From positions 62,001 to 126,000 of the forward strand of contig JBQTIR010000016.1 of the NCBI GenBank assembly GCA_052387905.1: a stretch of 64,000 nt of DNA, written 5' to 3'. This DNA is from JBQTII01 sp052387905 (lineage in GTDB: Bacteria; Actinomycetota; Actinomycetes; Sporichthyales; Sporichthyaceae). The position numbers and the translations under genes were made by a program. Shown piece by piece: positions 52,589-61,433 of this stretch. Numbering within the stretch: position 1 is the first letter of the stretch; each line of letters begins with the position of its first letter. A model generated the notes under the pieces. It saw only the letters and a program-made list of their open reading frames with translations. It did no database searches and was not told the origin of the DNA.

Positions 52589-54850
52589 ATGACCTGGCCC
52601 AATCCCGATGAGGTGGCCCTCGCCGCCGAGGTCCGTCGCCTGCTCGAACGCTCTGCTCCGCGAGATGACGTCCGCAATGCGCCGGAGTCTGCCCACGCTC
52701 AGCACGAACAGGCGTGGAAGGCGCTGGCCACCCAGCTCGGGGTCGCCGCCCTTGCGGTGCCCGAGGAACTCGGCGGGGCCGGCGGGGACATCGGTGCGCT
52801 TGCGGTGGTGGCCGACGAGATCGGGCGCGCAGCCGCGGCCGTGCCGTTTCTGTCGAGCTCGCTGGCTGCCGAAGTGCTCGTGCGCTCCGGTGCGAAGCAG
52901 ACGCTGGCGGAACTGATCTGCGGTGCGGGTTCTACAACACTCGTGATCCCGCTCGACGGGTCTGGCGCCGAGATCTCGGCTGCGGAATCAAGCAGTGACG
53001 GCTGGGTCCTGACGGGGACAGCGCGGCGGGTGCTCGACGGGGTGGCCGCCGAGCAGCTGGTGGTGCTGGCTCGGACCACAGCCGGTGTCGGGCTGTTCCT
53101 GGTCGGCGCCGGGGAGCCCGGGGTCAGTGCGGAGCCGCTGCAGGTCCTCGACCTGGGCCGTCCGCAGGCTCGCGTCACCTTCGAGGGCGCCACCGCCGAG
53201 TGCCTGGCACTCGACGGTTCGCCGATCGCCCGTCACGCCCGGCGCCTGACGATCCTGCTGATCGCGGCTGAGCAGTGCGGCATCGCGACTCGCTCGTTGG
53301 AGGTGGCCGTCGAGTACGCCAAGACCCGCGAGCAGTTCGGCGCGCCCATCGGCAGCTTCCAGGCCGTCAAGCATTTGCTCGCCGGGCTGTACGCCCAGTC
53401 AGAACTGGCCCGGGCGCTGCTGGTCACCGCGGTCGACCTGATGCGCGAATCCCCTGACGCCGCGGATACCCGGGTCGCCGTGAACGCGGCCTCGATCGGC
53501 GCAAATGAGGCTGCTCTCGCCGCGACTGCGGGCGCCGTGCAGGTGCTCGGCGGCATCGGTTTCACCTGGGAGCACGACGCCCACCTCTACTTCCGCCGCG
53601 CGCGCGCCAACGCTGTGCTGGCCGGTACCACCGCCGAGCGCAAGGACGCGCTCGCCGAGATGCTGCTCGCGGGCAAGGGCGTTTCTGAGCCGGCGCCGCC
53701 GTGCCCCGCCGACGTCATGGACTTCGCGACGCGCGCTGCGGAGTGGTTCGCGCAGAACACCTCCCCGATCTCATCCGAACGCGAGGACGAGGAGAGCACC
53801 TTCGCCGCCGGCAAGGCCTTCCGTCGAGCCCTCGCCGACGCCGGGCTGGCCGGCCTGACCTTCCCGGTCGCCTACGGCGGCGCCGGCCTGTCGATGGCGC
53901 ACGACACCGTCGCTGCGCACGCCGCCAAGGGTCGCGAGATCTTCGAGAACCTGTTCGGCATCGGGACGGGAATGTGCGCGCCGGTGCTGCTGACCCTCGG
54001 CACCGAGGCGCAGAAGCAGCGCTACCTGCGCCCGTTGTTGCGTGGCGAGCACGTGTGGTGCCAGCTCTTCAGTGAGCCGGGCGCCGGCTCTGACCTGGCG
54101 TCACTGCGCACCAGGGCTGTCCGTGACGGCGACGAGTGGGTGGTCAACGGCCAGAAGGTCTGGACGACCTACGCGCACCGCAGCGACTACGCGCTGATGC
54201 TGGCCCGGACCGACCCGGACGTGGCCAAGCACAAGGGCATCACGATGTTCATCGTCGACATGCGGGCGCCCGGAATCACCGCGCGCCCGCTGCGGCAGAT
54301 GACCGGTGACTCGGAGTTCAACGAGGTCTTCCTCGACGAGGTCCATCTGCCGGCCGACGCGGTAGTCGGCGAACTGAACGGCGGCTGGAACGCCGCCCTG
54401 GTGATGCTGATGAACGAGCGGGTGCTGCTCGGCCGGGACCCGTTGACGATGAGCCCGCCGGTCACGTTCGGCCCGCTGCGTGAGCTCGTGTTGGCTCGCG
54501 GGGTGGGGCAGGACGCGGCGGTGCGCACCCAACTCGCCGACGTCTTCGTCCTGGAGCGGAGCCTGCAGTTGCTGGGCCACAAGATCGGGGCCACCCTGCA
54601 GCCCGGCGTCGATCCTGGACCGTACGCCTCGATCAGCAAGTTCGGGGCGGCTCAGCTCGCGCGGCTCACCACGGAGATCGCCTTCGCGGTCGCGGGCGGG
54701 GACGCCGCCGCTTGGGCGCCCGGCGACGAGGACGGTGGCCGGTGGGCCCACTCGGTGCTGTTCGCCCCGGCCCTGGCGATCGCCGGCGGCACCGACCAGA
54801 TCCAGCGCACGATCATCGGCGAACGGCTGCTGGGCCTGCCCCGCGGCTGA
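52589..54850 (+). CDS. Two-domain acyl-CoA dehydrogenase (FadE34-like fusion)
   Basis: 753 residues, about twice the normal subunit. Domain 1 (about 1-360) ends in VLGGIGFTWEHDAHLYFRRA, with the Glu of the active site. Domain 2 (about 375-753) has GLTFPVAYGGAGLS, LFSEPGAGSDLASLRT and the C-terminal AGGTDQIQRTIIGERLLGLP. This arrangement resembles FadE34 of cholesterol side-chain breakdown, in which the two halves form a pseudo-dimer. The start lies 18 bases after the thiolase stop. It is convergent with the next gene. Confidence 0.93.
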   Translation: MTWPNPDEVALAAEVRRLLERSAPRDDVRNAPESAHAQHEQAWKALATQLGVAALAVPEELGGAGGDIGALAVVADEIGRAAAAVPFLSSSLAAEVLVRSGAKQTLAELICGAGSTTLVIPLDGSGAEISAAESSSDGWVLTGTARRVLDGVAAEQLVVLARTTAGVGLFLVGAGEPGVSAEPLQVLDLGRPQARVTFEGATAECLALDGSPIARHARRLTILLIAAEQCGIATRSLEVAVEYAKTREQFGAPIGSFQAVKHLLAGLYAQSELARALLVTAVDLMRESPDAADTRVAVNAASIGANEAALAATAGAVQVLGGIGFTWEHDAHLYFRRARANAVLAGTTAERKDALAEMLLAGKGVSEPAPPCPADVMDFATRAAEWFAQNTSPISSEREDEESTFAAGKAFRRALADAGLAGLTFPVAYGGAGLSMAHDTVAAHAAKGREIFENLFGIGTGMCAPVLLTLGTEAQKQRYLRPLLRGEHVWCQLFSEPGAGSDLASLRTRAVRDGDEWVVNGQKVWTTYAHRSDYALMLARTDPDVAKHKGITMFIVDMRAPGITARPLRQMTGDSEFNEVFLDEVHLPADAVVGELNGGWNAALVMLMNERVLLGRDPLTMSPPVTFGPLRELVLARGVGQDAAVRTQLADVFVLERSLQLLGHKIGATLQPGVDPGPYASISKFGAAQLARLTTEIAFAVAGGDAAAWAPGDEDGGRWAHSVLFAPALAIAGGTDQIQRTIIGERLLGLPRG

Positions 54851-54870
54851 GCTCGATCTTCGACCCGAAA

Positions 54871-54902
54871 CGGGCGCCAGGTTCGCAAGAACCGGGCGCC
54901 CG
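54871..54902. terminator. Bidirectional hairpin between convergent genes
   Basis: 14-bp arms CGGGCGCCAGGTTC and GAACCGGGCGCCCG with a GCAA tetraloop and one A-C mismatch. It lies between the acyl-CoA dehydrogenase stop (54850) and the hydrolase stop (54924). The GCAA (GNRA-type) loop adds stability. Confidence 0.7.
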
Positions 54903-54923
54903 CTTCAGGGGGTGATTCGTGGG

Positions 54924-55967
54924 TCAGCCGCCGTACTCCTTGAGCCAGGCGGACGCGCCGTCGACCATCTGCGGGAAGCCCTGCTCAACGATCGGGTAGT
55001 GCGAGGCGCCCTCGATGAGGAGCTTGGTGACCTTCGGGCTACCGACGTACCGCGCTGCCATTTGCTCCATGGACGGCGGGCTGGGGAACACGACCTCGCC
55101 GGTGCCGAACATGACCAAAACCGGTACGTCGATCTCGCCCAGAGGGGCGATGTCGGCGCCGATCCCCGCCGGGATCGAGGCGAACTGCCCACACGGGTCG
55201 GGGTTCGACGGCGGGACCGCCGCGCGGACCTCAGGCTTGGCATCCGCGAAGTAGAAGGTGTCGCGGGAGTTCTTGGCGAACTGCGCGTAGAACACCGGAG
55301 CTCCCGGGTCGCCACCCTGGGCACAGCGGGCCCCGATGTCGAGCGACTCGGCGCCGGTGTACGGACCGGCGGTGAAGTCGCCCCAGGCCTGGTTGAACAC
55401 GCCATCGACGTTGCCGTAGCTGTACGCCACGATGTGGGCGGTCAGCCCGCCCACGGACGATCCGGAGATGAACACCTTGTCGTAGGAGGCCGGCGACGTG
55501 GTGCCCCGTTGACGGTAGGAACCGTCCCTGAGTTGGTCGACGATCTGGTGGGCGACGTCGGCCTCGGATCCGAAGCAGGTCTCGAGCCCGTTGGGCTTGC
55601 CGCTGTTGCCGTAACCGAGCCGGTCGATCAGGACCGAAACGTGGCCGCGCTCGGCCATCGACTGGGCGTAGTTGTGGCCGGGGATGTCGAGGTTGAAGTA
55701 ATAGGCACCCCAGGTGACCGCATGCAGGTAGAGGGTCGCCGCGTCGCCGGCTTCGATGGCCTTCTTGGGTCCGACGACGATGCCGCGGACCGTGTAGTCC
55801 TTGCCGTCGCTGGAGCACGTCACCTTCGAGGTGTTGGTGTTGGTGACCTCGAAGCTGATCGGAATCTCGACGATGTCGTTCTTGGGTGCCGCCGCGGCCG
55901 GCGTGCTCAGCAGCGCGGCGGTCATCGCGGCAGCTGCCGCACCCGCTAACAGGGGGCGAATACGCAT
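54924..55967 (-). CDS. Secreted alpha/beta hydrolase
   Basis: 347 residues. Signal peptide with a cleavage site after A-A-A near residue 27 (LLSTPAAAAPKND). Alpha/beta hydrolase features: RLGYGNSG, nucleophile elbow VFISGSSVGGLTAH (G-x-S-x-G), and the C-terminal histidine in EGASHYP. The acid position reads VLVMFGTGEVVF, Glu instead of Asp. Several cysteines (ETCFGSEA, GARCAQGG, PDPCGQ) suggest disulfides outside the cell. Probable esterase or lipase. ATG 55967 follows AAAGGG. Confidence 0.88.
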   Translation of the reverse strand: MRIRPLLAGAAAAAMTAALLSTPAAAAPKNDIVEIPISFEVTNTNTSKVTCSSDGKDYTVRGIVVGPKKAIEAGDAATLYLHAVTWGAYYFNLDIPGHNYAQSMAERGHVSVLIDRLGYGNSGKPNGLETCFGSEADVAHQIVDQLRDGSYRQRGTTSPASYDKVFISGSSVGGLTAHIVAYSYGNVDGVFNQAWGDFTAGPYTGAESLDIGARCAQGGDPGAPVFYAQFAKNSRDTFYFADAKPEVRAAVPPSNPDPCGQFASIPAGIGADIAPLGEIDVPVLVMFGTGEVVFPSPPSMEQMAARYVGSPKVTKLLIEGASHYPIVEQGFPQMVDGASAWLKEYGG

Positions 55968-56171
55968 GAAGGGGGCCCTTTCCGAGGGAAGTTGCCGACG
56001 TCGGCGGTGGTGTTCGGGCCGCACACCACTGGGCGACGCCGGAGCAGGTCGCGAGGTGCGACTCCAGCACCGTAGGGCTGCACGGGGGGGTGTGCGAGAC
56101 CAATAGCCGACTGATTTCGGTTGAAATCGGACACACACTTGCGGGCGGTGGTGGGTCTAGGCTCTGCCGCC

Positions 56172-57150
56172 ATGCGGGTTTCCGTGCTCATGGTCGACGG
56201 CGTATTCGACTCCGGCCTCGCGACGGTATGTGACGTGCTCGCAGCGGCCAACGCGTTCCGCGGGGAGGTCCCGCAGCCGCCACCGGCCTGGGAGGTCTCG
56301 ATCGTCGGTGCCCGCCGCCACATGCACACCCAGGGCGGACATCGCGTGGAGACCGTTCCGTTGACGACCTCGGACCCCGGCGACGTCGTCGTGGTGCCCG
56401 CTCTCGGCCTGCACAGCGCCGAGGACTTGGTGGCGGCGTCCCGGGTCCACCGAGTTGGGGCCGACGGTGGCGGCCATCGCCGCGGTGCGCGCCGGGGGAG
56501 CAGAGGTCGTCGGTGCCTGCAGCGGAACGCTGTTGATGGCTCGGTCCGGGGTGCTCGACGGTCAGCCCGCCACCACGACGTGGTGGCTCGGACCGCTCTT
56601 TCGCGCGCACTTCCCGCAGGTCAACCTGGACATCGGAGCGACGTTGGTGCGGGGCGAGGGAGTGCGCACGGCGGGCGCCGCCTTCGCGCACATCGACCTC
56701 GCCCTGTCCCTGGTCCAGCAACGCAGCCCGACGCTGGCCGACCTGATCGCGCGTCACCTGCTCATCGGCGACCGCGCCTCCCAGGCCGGCTTCGCGATGC
56801 CGTCAGTGATGGCCCGTCACCACCCGGACCTGTCGGCCTTCGAACAGTGGGTGCGTTCCCACCTGGATCAACCGATCCGCGTCAGCGCCGCCGCCGAGGC
56901 AATCGGGGTGTCCGAGCGGACGCTCCAGCGCCTCACCGACGCCTGTCTGGGGATGTCGCCGCTGGACTTTGTCAACGACGTGCGTCTGGATGAGGCGGTC
57001 TTCCTGCTGCGGACCACCACCCTCAGCGTCGAAGGGGTGGCCGCGCGGGTGGGATTCGGAGACGCGGCCGCATTGCGCCGCTTGGTGGCTCGCCGGTTGG
57101 GGACGACGCCGCGGGCCCTGCGGGCCAGGGCTGCTGGACACACAGGCTAG
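56172..57150 (+). pseudogene. GlxA-type AraC regulator with a frameshift
   Basis: The N-terminal DJ-1/PfpI-like part (ATG 56172, SVLMVDGVFDSGLATVCDVL, GDVVVVPALGLHSAEDLVAA) runs in one frame to about 56453. The rest, LGPTVAAIAAVRAGGAEVVG then ACSGTLLMARSG with the DJ-1 Cys, and a C-terminal AraC HTH (IGVSERTLQRLTDACLGMSP), continues one base further on in a second frame to 57150. Removing one base near 56454 restores a full regulator of about 325 residues. This may be a real frameshift, a sequencing error or rare recoding. The downstream gene at 57183 has its own operator. Confidence 0.8.
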
Positions 57151-57163
57151 ACACGCTGTCCAG
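57147..57163. promoter_or_regulatory. GGACA-N3-TGTCC operator (one mismatch) upstream of the FAD oxidoreductase
   Basis: CTAGACA-CGC-TGTCCAG, 19 bases upstream of ATG 57183. A perfect left half-site CTGGACA also occurs at 57134-57140. It overlaps the 3' end of the preceding regulator gene. Confidence 0.58.
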
Positions 57164-57182
57164 CGTCCGGTAGAACGACGTC

Positions 57183-58886
57183 ATGACGTCAGTCAGCGCC
57201 ACCCCGCCCGTGAATCGCACCGTCGACGTCATCGTCGTCGGCTCCGGCCACAACGGCTTGATCTCCGCTGCCTATCTGGCCAAGGCGGGGCTCACCGTGC
57301 AGGTGCTGGAGGCCTACAAGACCCCCGGCGGGATGACCTCGACCTCCGAGGTCGAGGGCCACCCGGGCTATCTGGTCAACGACGCCTCGATCCAGCCGTC
57401 GCTGTTCCGGACGACGACGATCATGAAAGATCTCCAGCTGGAGGAGAAGTACGGGCTGAAGATGCGGGTCATCGACCCGGTCCACCTCCAGCTCAACTAC
57501 GACCACACCTCGCTCGGGCTATGGCGGGACGCGCAGAAGACGGCCGATGAGCTGGCGTACTTCTCCAAGAAGGACGCGGCCGCGCTCAAGGACCTCTACG
57601 CCGTGGTTCACGCGGCCGTCGACATCGGCCTGCCGATGATGCAGACGAGTCCGACCCGGCCGGACCCCAAGGCGATCCTGGCGCTGGCCAAGCAGACGCT
57701 CAAGCACCGCTCAGAACTGCTTGCGGTCGGCCGGTGGATGCGGGCCACCGAAATCGAGGTCCTCGACGAATCCTTCGAGAGCGACCCGATCAAGGCCTGC
57801 GTACTGATCGGCCTTCCGTTCATGGCGTATGACTCGGACTTCTCCGGCTGGTCGCTGATCTATCTCGGCATCATCACCAAGTACGGCGTGGCCATGTTCG
57901 AGGGCGGCACTGGCCAGCTGCCACGCGCGCTCATCGACCTGATCACCGACCACGGCGGCAGCGTGCGCTGCAACGCCGAGGTGGAGCAGCTGGTGATGCG
58001 CGGCGGGCGGTGCGTCGGGGTACGACTACAGGGCGGCGAGGAGATCTATGCCCGTCGCGGCGTCCTGACTGCGTTCAGTCCCAAGCGGGTATTGCGCGAC
58101 CTGCTGCCGGCCGGAACACTCCCGCCGCACCTGGCGAACCGCGTCGCGAACATCCCCACGCGCTCCCGCGGTTTCGCGGACATGAAGCTGGACGTGCTCA
58201 CCAAGGGCACCATCCGGATGGACCGGATCAAGGCCAAGCGCAAGGACGAGGTGGACCCGCGGCTGTCGGCGAACGGGTACCACAACTACGAACAGGTGAA
58301 GGCGGCTCAGCTTGCCTGCAAGCGCGGGGAGATGCCGGCGCACATCCCGGGGCTGGCGCAGATCGCCAATGCGCTTCCGTCGAACGCGCACTTCGCGCCG
58401 CCGGGCTGCGACTCGTTCTGGTTCTGGTCCGGACTCACTCCGAACGATCCGGCGATGGGGTGGGAGGCCGCACGCAAGCAGGCCGCCGATACGATCATCT
58501 CCCAGAGCGATCACTACTACGAGGGCATCGACGAGCTGCAGATCTTCAGCCGGGTTCGGCTGCTGCCGGACATCGAGGAACGCTTCTTCGCGATGGACGG
58601 TTCGGTCTACCACACCGATCCGGTGATCACCCGGTTCGGCCCGAACAAGCCGGCGGTCGGTTTCTCGGGTTACTCGACCCCGGTCCCGGGTCTGTTCCTC
58701 ACCGGGTCCGGCACGCATCCTGTGGCCGGGATCAGCGGTATGCCCGGTCAGAATGCGGCGCGTACCATGCTCAAGATCTTCAAGCGTGAGGATCGCAAGC
58801 GCGCGGGCGTGGCCTCGGTGGAGGAGGCCCGGTTCTGGGAGGGCGTGGAGTCCGACAACAGCTACGTCGCCCCCGTCCAGCAATAG
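57183..58886 (+). CDS. FAD-dependent oxidoreductase, phytoene-desaturase-like
   Basis: 567 residues. N-terminal VIVVGSGHNGLISAAYLAKA (dinucleotide motif) and LEAYKTPGGMTSTSEVEGHP; the C-terminal GLFLTGSGTHPVAGISGMPG completes the FAD site. The family includes phytoene desaturases and long FAD enzymes of unknown role. It is longer than the paralogue at 44923. The operator upstream places it with the catabolic regulon. It ends against a convergent acyl-CoA ligase gene, with a hairpin between. Confidence 0.9.
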   Translation: MTSVSATPPVNRTVDVIVVGSGHNGLISAAYLAKAGLTVQVLEAYKTPGGMTSTSEVEGHPGYLVNDASIQPSLFRTTTIMKDLQLEEKYGLKMRVIDPVHLQLNYDHTSLGLWRDAQKTADELAYFSKKDAAALKDLYAVVHAAVDIGLPMMQTSPTRPDPKAILALAKQTLKHRSELLAVGRWMRATEIEVLDESFESDPIKACVLIGLPFMAYDSDFSGWSLIYLGIITKYGVAMFEGGTGQLPRALIDLITDHGGSVRCNAEVEQLVMRGGRCVGVRLQGGEEIYARRGVLTAFSPKRVLRDLLPAGTLPPHLANRVANIPTRSRGFADMKLDVLTKGTIRMDRIKAKRKDEVDPRLSANGYHNYEQVKAAQLACKRGEMPAHIPGLAQIANALPSNAHFAPPGCDSFWFWSGLTPNDPAMGWEAARKQAADTIISQSDHYYEGIDELQIFSRVRLLPDIEERFFAMDGSVYHTDPVITRFGPNKPAVGFSGYSTPVPGLFLTGSGTHPVAGISGMPGQNAARTMLKIFKREDRKRAGVASVEEARFWEGVESDNSYVAPVQQ

Positions 58887-58891
58887 CCCTC

Positions 58892-58941
58892 CTTGCGGCA
58901 GCGACATCGAGCGCTATGACGCGCGATCTCGCTGACGCAAG
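58892..58941. terminator. Long hairpin between convergent genes
   Basis: Arms CTTGCGGCAGCGA (58892-58904) and TCGCTGACGCAAG (58929-58941) pair at 12 of 13 positions. It lies between the stops at 58886 and 58947. The 24-base interior can also pair partly, giving a cruciform-like structure usable from both strands. Confidence 0.6.
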
Positions 58942-58946
58942 CGACC

Positions 58947-60476
58947 TTATGCGCGGGCGGCGCGCAGTTCGCGCTTGAGGACCTTGCCGGCGGCGCTGAT
59001 CGGCAGGGCGTCCGCGAACTCCACGCTGCGCGGGGTCTTGTAGCTGGCGATCAGCGCCCGGGTGTGCGCGGTGATCTCCTCGGCGCTCGCGCTGGCGCCG
59101 GGCTTGAGCACCACCACCGCGTGCACTCGCTCACCCCAGCGCTCGTCGGGCAGGCCGATCACGGCGCAGGCGGCGACCGCGGCATGCGACGCGACGGCGT
59201 TCTCGACCTCGGCGGAGAACACGTTCTCCCCGCCGGTGATGATCATGTCCTTGAGGCGATCCAGGACGTAGATGTACCCATCCGAATCCATCCGTCCCGC
59301 GTCGCCGGTATGCAGCCACCCGTCGCGCAAAGCGGCCGCGGTCTCCTCGGGCCGGTTCCAGTACCCGAGCATCACGTTCTCCCCGCGGCCGACGATCTCG
59401 CCTTGCTCGCCGCGCGGAACTTCGTGCCCGTCCGCATCCACGATGCGCACCTCGGTGTGCGCCACCGCCCGCCCGGCGCTGCGCAACAACTCCGGACGCG
59501 AGGTGTCGTCGTGGTCCTCGCGGCTGAGCAGCGTCAACGTGGGGGAGGCTTCGGTCTGCCCGAAGGCCTGCACGAAGCTCGCGGTCGGCAGTGCCTTGCG
59601 GGCGCGGTCGAGTAGCGCGACGGTGATCGACGAGCCGCCGTACATGATCGAGCTCAGGCTGGACAGGTCGTAGTTCGCGATGTCGGGGTGATCGACGATC
59701 ATCGACAGGATGATCGGGATCAGGCCGAGGTCGGTGATCTTGTGTTCGTGGATCGCGGTCATCACCGCGATCGGGTCGACGCCGGGGACGACGGCATGCA
59801 GTCCGCCGGCGAGATTGACCGCCACGATGCACGAGTAGTCGGCGATGTGGAACATCGGTGCGATGTGCAGGAACCTCGGCTTGAGGGTGAAACCGTGCGC
59901 GGCCAGGCCGCCGAGGCCGTTGGCGATCAGGTTGCGGTGACTGAGCATCACGCCCTTGGGGAAACCAGTGGTTCCGCCGGTGTAGAAGATCCCCGCGAGC
60001 GCATCGCCACCGCGGCGACAGTCCTCGATCGGGTCGCTGGCAGTTGCCAGGTCCTCGTAGGACGTCATGCCGTCGGGCGTGGGTGCGTCGCCCGCGTGGA
60101 CGACGGTGCGCAGGCCCGGGGCGAGCTCGCGCAACTCGGGTATCAGCGCAGTGAAGGCATCGTCGACGAGCAGGGTCGCCGTCCCGGAGTCCCGCAATGA
60201 GAAGGCGATCTCGGCTGGCGCCCAGCGGCTGTTCACTGGCACGGCCACCGCGTCGGCCCAGGGCACTGCGAGGTAGTACTCGACGTAGCGGTCGGAGTTC
60301 AGGCCGAGGAATCCGACGCGATCCCCGGACCGGACCCCGAGGCCGCGCAGGCCGGCGGCGAGCCGGGCGACGCGGTCGTGCTGCTGGGCGAAGGTGCGCG
60401 CGCGCTCACCGCAGATGGTGGCGACGGCCTCAGGCTGCTGCTGAACCGAGCGGTGCAGGGGCTGCGTCAGATACAT
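58947..60476 (-). CDS. AMP-dependent acyl-CoA synthetase (FadD-like)
   Basis: 509 residues. ATP/AMP motif FYTGGTTGFPKGVMLSH, QAFGQTEASP, LHTGDAGRMDSDGYIYVLDR, the MIITGGENVFSAEVENAV stretch and the catalytic lysine in SAAGKVLKREL. It activates a carboxylic acid as its CoA thioester, the entry step for the beta-oxidation genes around it. ATG 60476. A type B repeat lies just upstream of it. Confidence 0.93.
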   Translation of the reverse strand: MYLTQPLHRSVQQQPEAVATICGERARTFAQQHDRVARLAAGLRGLGVRSGDRVGFLGLNSDRYVEYYLAVPWADAVAVPVNSRWAPAEIAFSLRDSGTATLLVDDAFTALIPELRELAPGLRTVVHAGDAPTPDGMTSYEDLATASDPIEDCRRGGDALAGIFYTGGTTGFPKGVMLSHRNLIANGLGGLAAHGFTLKPRFLHIAPMFHIADYSCIVAVNLAGGLHAVVPGVDPIAVMTAIHEHKITDLGLIPIILSMIVDHPDIANYDLSSLSSIMYGGSSITVALLDRARKALPTASFVQAFGQTEASPTLTLLSREDHDDTSRPELLRSAGRAVAHTEVRIVDADGHEVPRGEQGEIVGRGENVMLGYWNRPEETAAALRDGWLHTGDAGRMDSDGYIYVLDRLKDMIITGGENVFSAEVENAVASHAAVAACAVIGLPDERWGERVHAVVVLKPGASASAEEITAHTRALIASYKTPRSVEFADALPISAAGKVLKRELRAARA

Positions 60477-60514
60477 CGCGCGAATCTAACCGCCGCCGCA
60501 AGCCCTGCCTAGCT

Positions 60515-60583
60515 CCCATCTTCGGGCGGCGCGTGTACCTATGGGCGCCCGTTGATAGGTCGGATCGCCGCCCGAAGATACGG
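60515..60583. repeat. Dispersed palindromic repeat, type B, copy 2
   Basis: Perfect 13-bp arms ATCTTCGGGCGGC (60518-60530) and GCCGCCCGAAGAT (60567-60579), with the same inner CCTAT...ATAGG as copy 1 at 8567. It lies between two minus-strand genes, the same relation as in copy 1. Confidence 0.75.
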
Positions 60584-60586
60584 ATG

Positions 60587-61363
60587 TCAGGCGGGGCGCG
60601 GCAGGCGGGCGAGCTGACGGGCACGGGCGATCAGGCGCCCCGTCGTGTCGGCCACCGTCATCTCCTCGTCCCACCAGCCGTCGCGCACCTCGCCGAGCCG
60701 GCACTCGACGGCGAGCGGGCCCGGCGCCGGGACCGCGTGCACCAGCGCCGTGAGCTGAACCGTCGGGGCCCAACCGGTGTGGCCGATGCGGTGCACGCTC
60801 GGCACCAGGGCATCGCAGGCGAGTAGCGCCAAGAGCGGATCGGGTTTCTCGGGCTCGCGCAGCGCCACCCAGGCGCGCACCACCGGCTCGCCGGGCACCA
60901 GCGGGTTGGTGGCAGGGTCGTGGTCGACGGTGATGCGCTCGAGCAGCGTCACGATGGCCGACTTCGCCGGGATGCACAGCTCCACCGGCGGCGGCGTGGA
61001 CATCGCCACGGCCACCTCGGGGTCCCCGGTCGGTGTCGGACCGACCACCAGGGTGGCATCCAGCAGGGTGCGGTCCTGCTGGTGAAGGCTCGCGCGGACG
61101 AAGGTGGCGGTACGGCCCCGCCGCAGCACGTCGGTGCGGACTTCGGCGGGGCCGTCGTGGCCCGGGCTCAGGAACGAGGCCGCGATGCTGTGCGTGAAGG
61201 CGCTGCCGGTGGCGGCCATCGCGGCGCGGGCCAGGATCGCCATCAGGTAGCCGCCGTTGGCGTTGCCCCCCACGCCCCAGATGCCGTCGATGTCGGCGTC
61301 GAACGTGCCGGGCCCTGCGCCCGGCGTCAGCGCCGTCGCCTCGGAGAACCGCAACTGTGCCAT
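60587..61363 (-). CDS. Acyl-CoA thioesterase family protein (TesB-like double hot-dog)
   Basis: 258 residues. N-terminal hot-dog with IDGIWGVGGNANGGYLMAIL, RASLHQQDRTLLDATLVV; second hot-dog toward the C-terminus (WAPTVQLTALVHAVPAPGPL, LIARARQLARL). Expected to hydrolyse acyl-CoA, releasing CoA from end products. ATG 61363 follows GGAGGAT. It is divergent from the next enoyl-CoA hydratase; a symmetric operator-like element lies between the two starts. Confidence 0.85.
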   Translation of the reverse strand: MAQLRFSEATALTPGAGPGTFDADIDGIWGVGGNANGGYLMAILARAAMAATGSAFTHSIAASFLSPGHDGPAEVRTDVLRRGRTATFVRASLHQQDRTLLDATLVVGPTPTGDPEVAVAMSTPPPVELCIPAKSAIVTLLERITVDHDPATNPLVPGEPVVRAWVALREPEKPDPLLALLACDALVPSVHRIGHTGWAPTVQLTALVHAVPAPGPLAVECRLGEVRDGWWDEEMTVADTTGRLIARARQLARLPRPA

Positions 61364-61383
61364 GCCGGCGATCCTCCGTGGGT

Positions 61384-61414
61384 GAGACGGGTGACGTTGA
61401 CCGTCAGTTGTCTC
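61384..61414. promoter_or_regulatory. 31-bp interrupted palindrome in a divergent promoter
   Basis: GAGAC-GGG-TGACG-TTGAC-CGTCA-GTT-GTCTC: two nested pairs of perfect 5-bp arms. It lies between the starts at 61363 (minus) and 61434 (plus) and overlaps a possible -35 TTGACC (61397) with a -10-like TAGGTT 17 bases later. Candidate binding site for a TetR-type dimer, perhaps the one encoded at 63161. Confidence 0.55.
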
Positions 61415-61433
61415 AATACTAGGTTCGGCGCTC

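Noticed and set aside
54480..55949. Plus-strand open frame running through the FadE/hydrolase junction
   Set aside because: It crosses a hairpin terminator and overlaps two well-supported genes; no family features.
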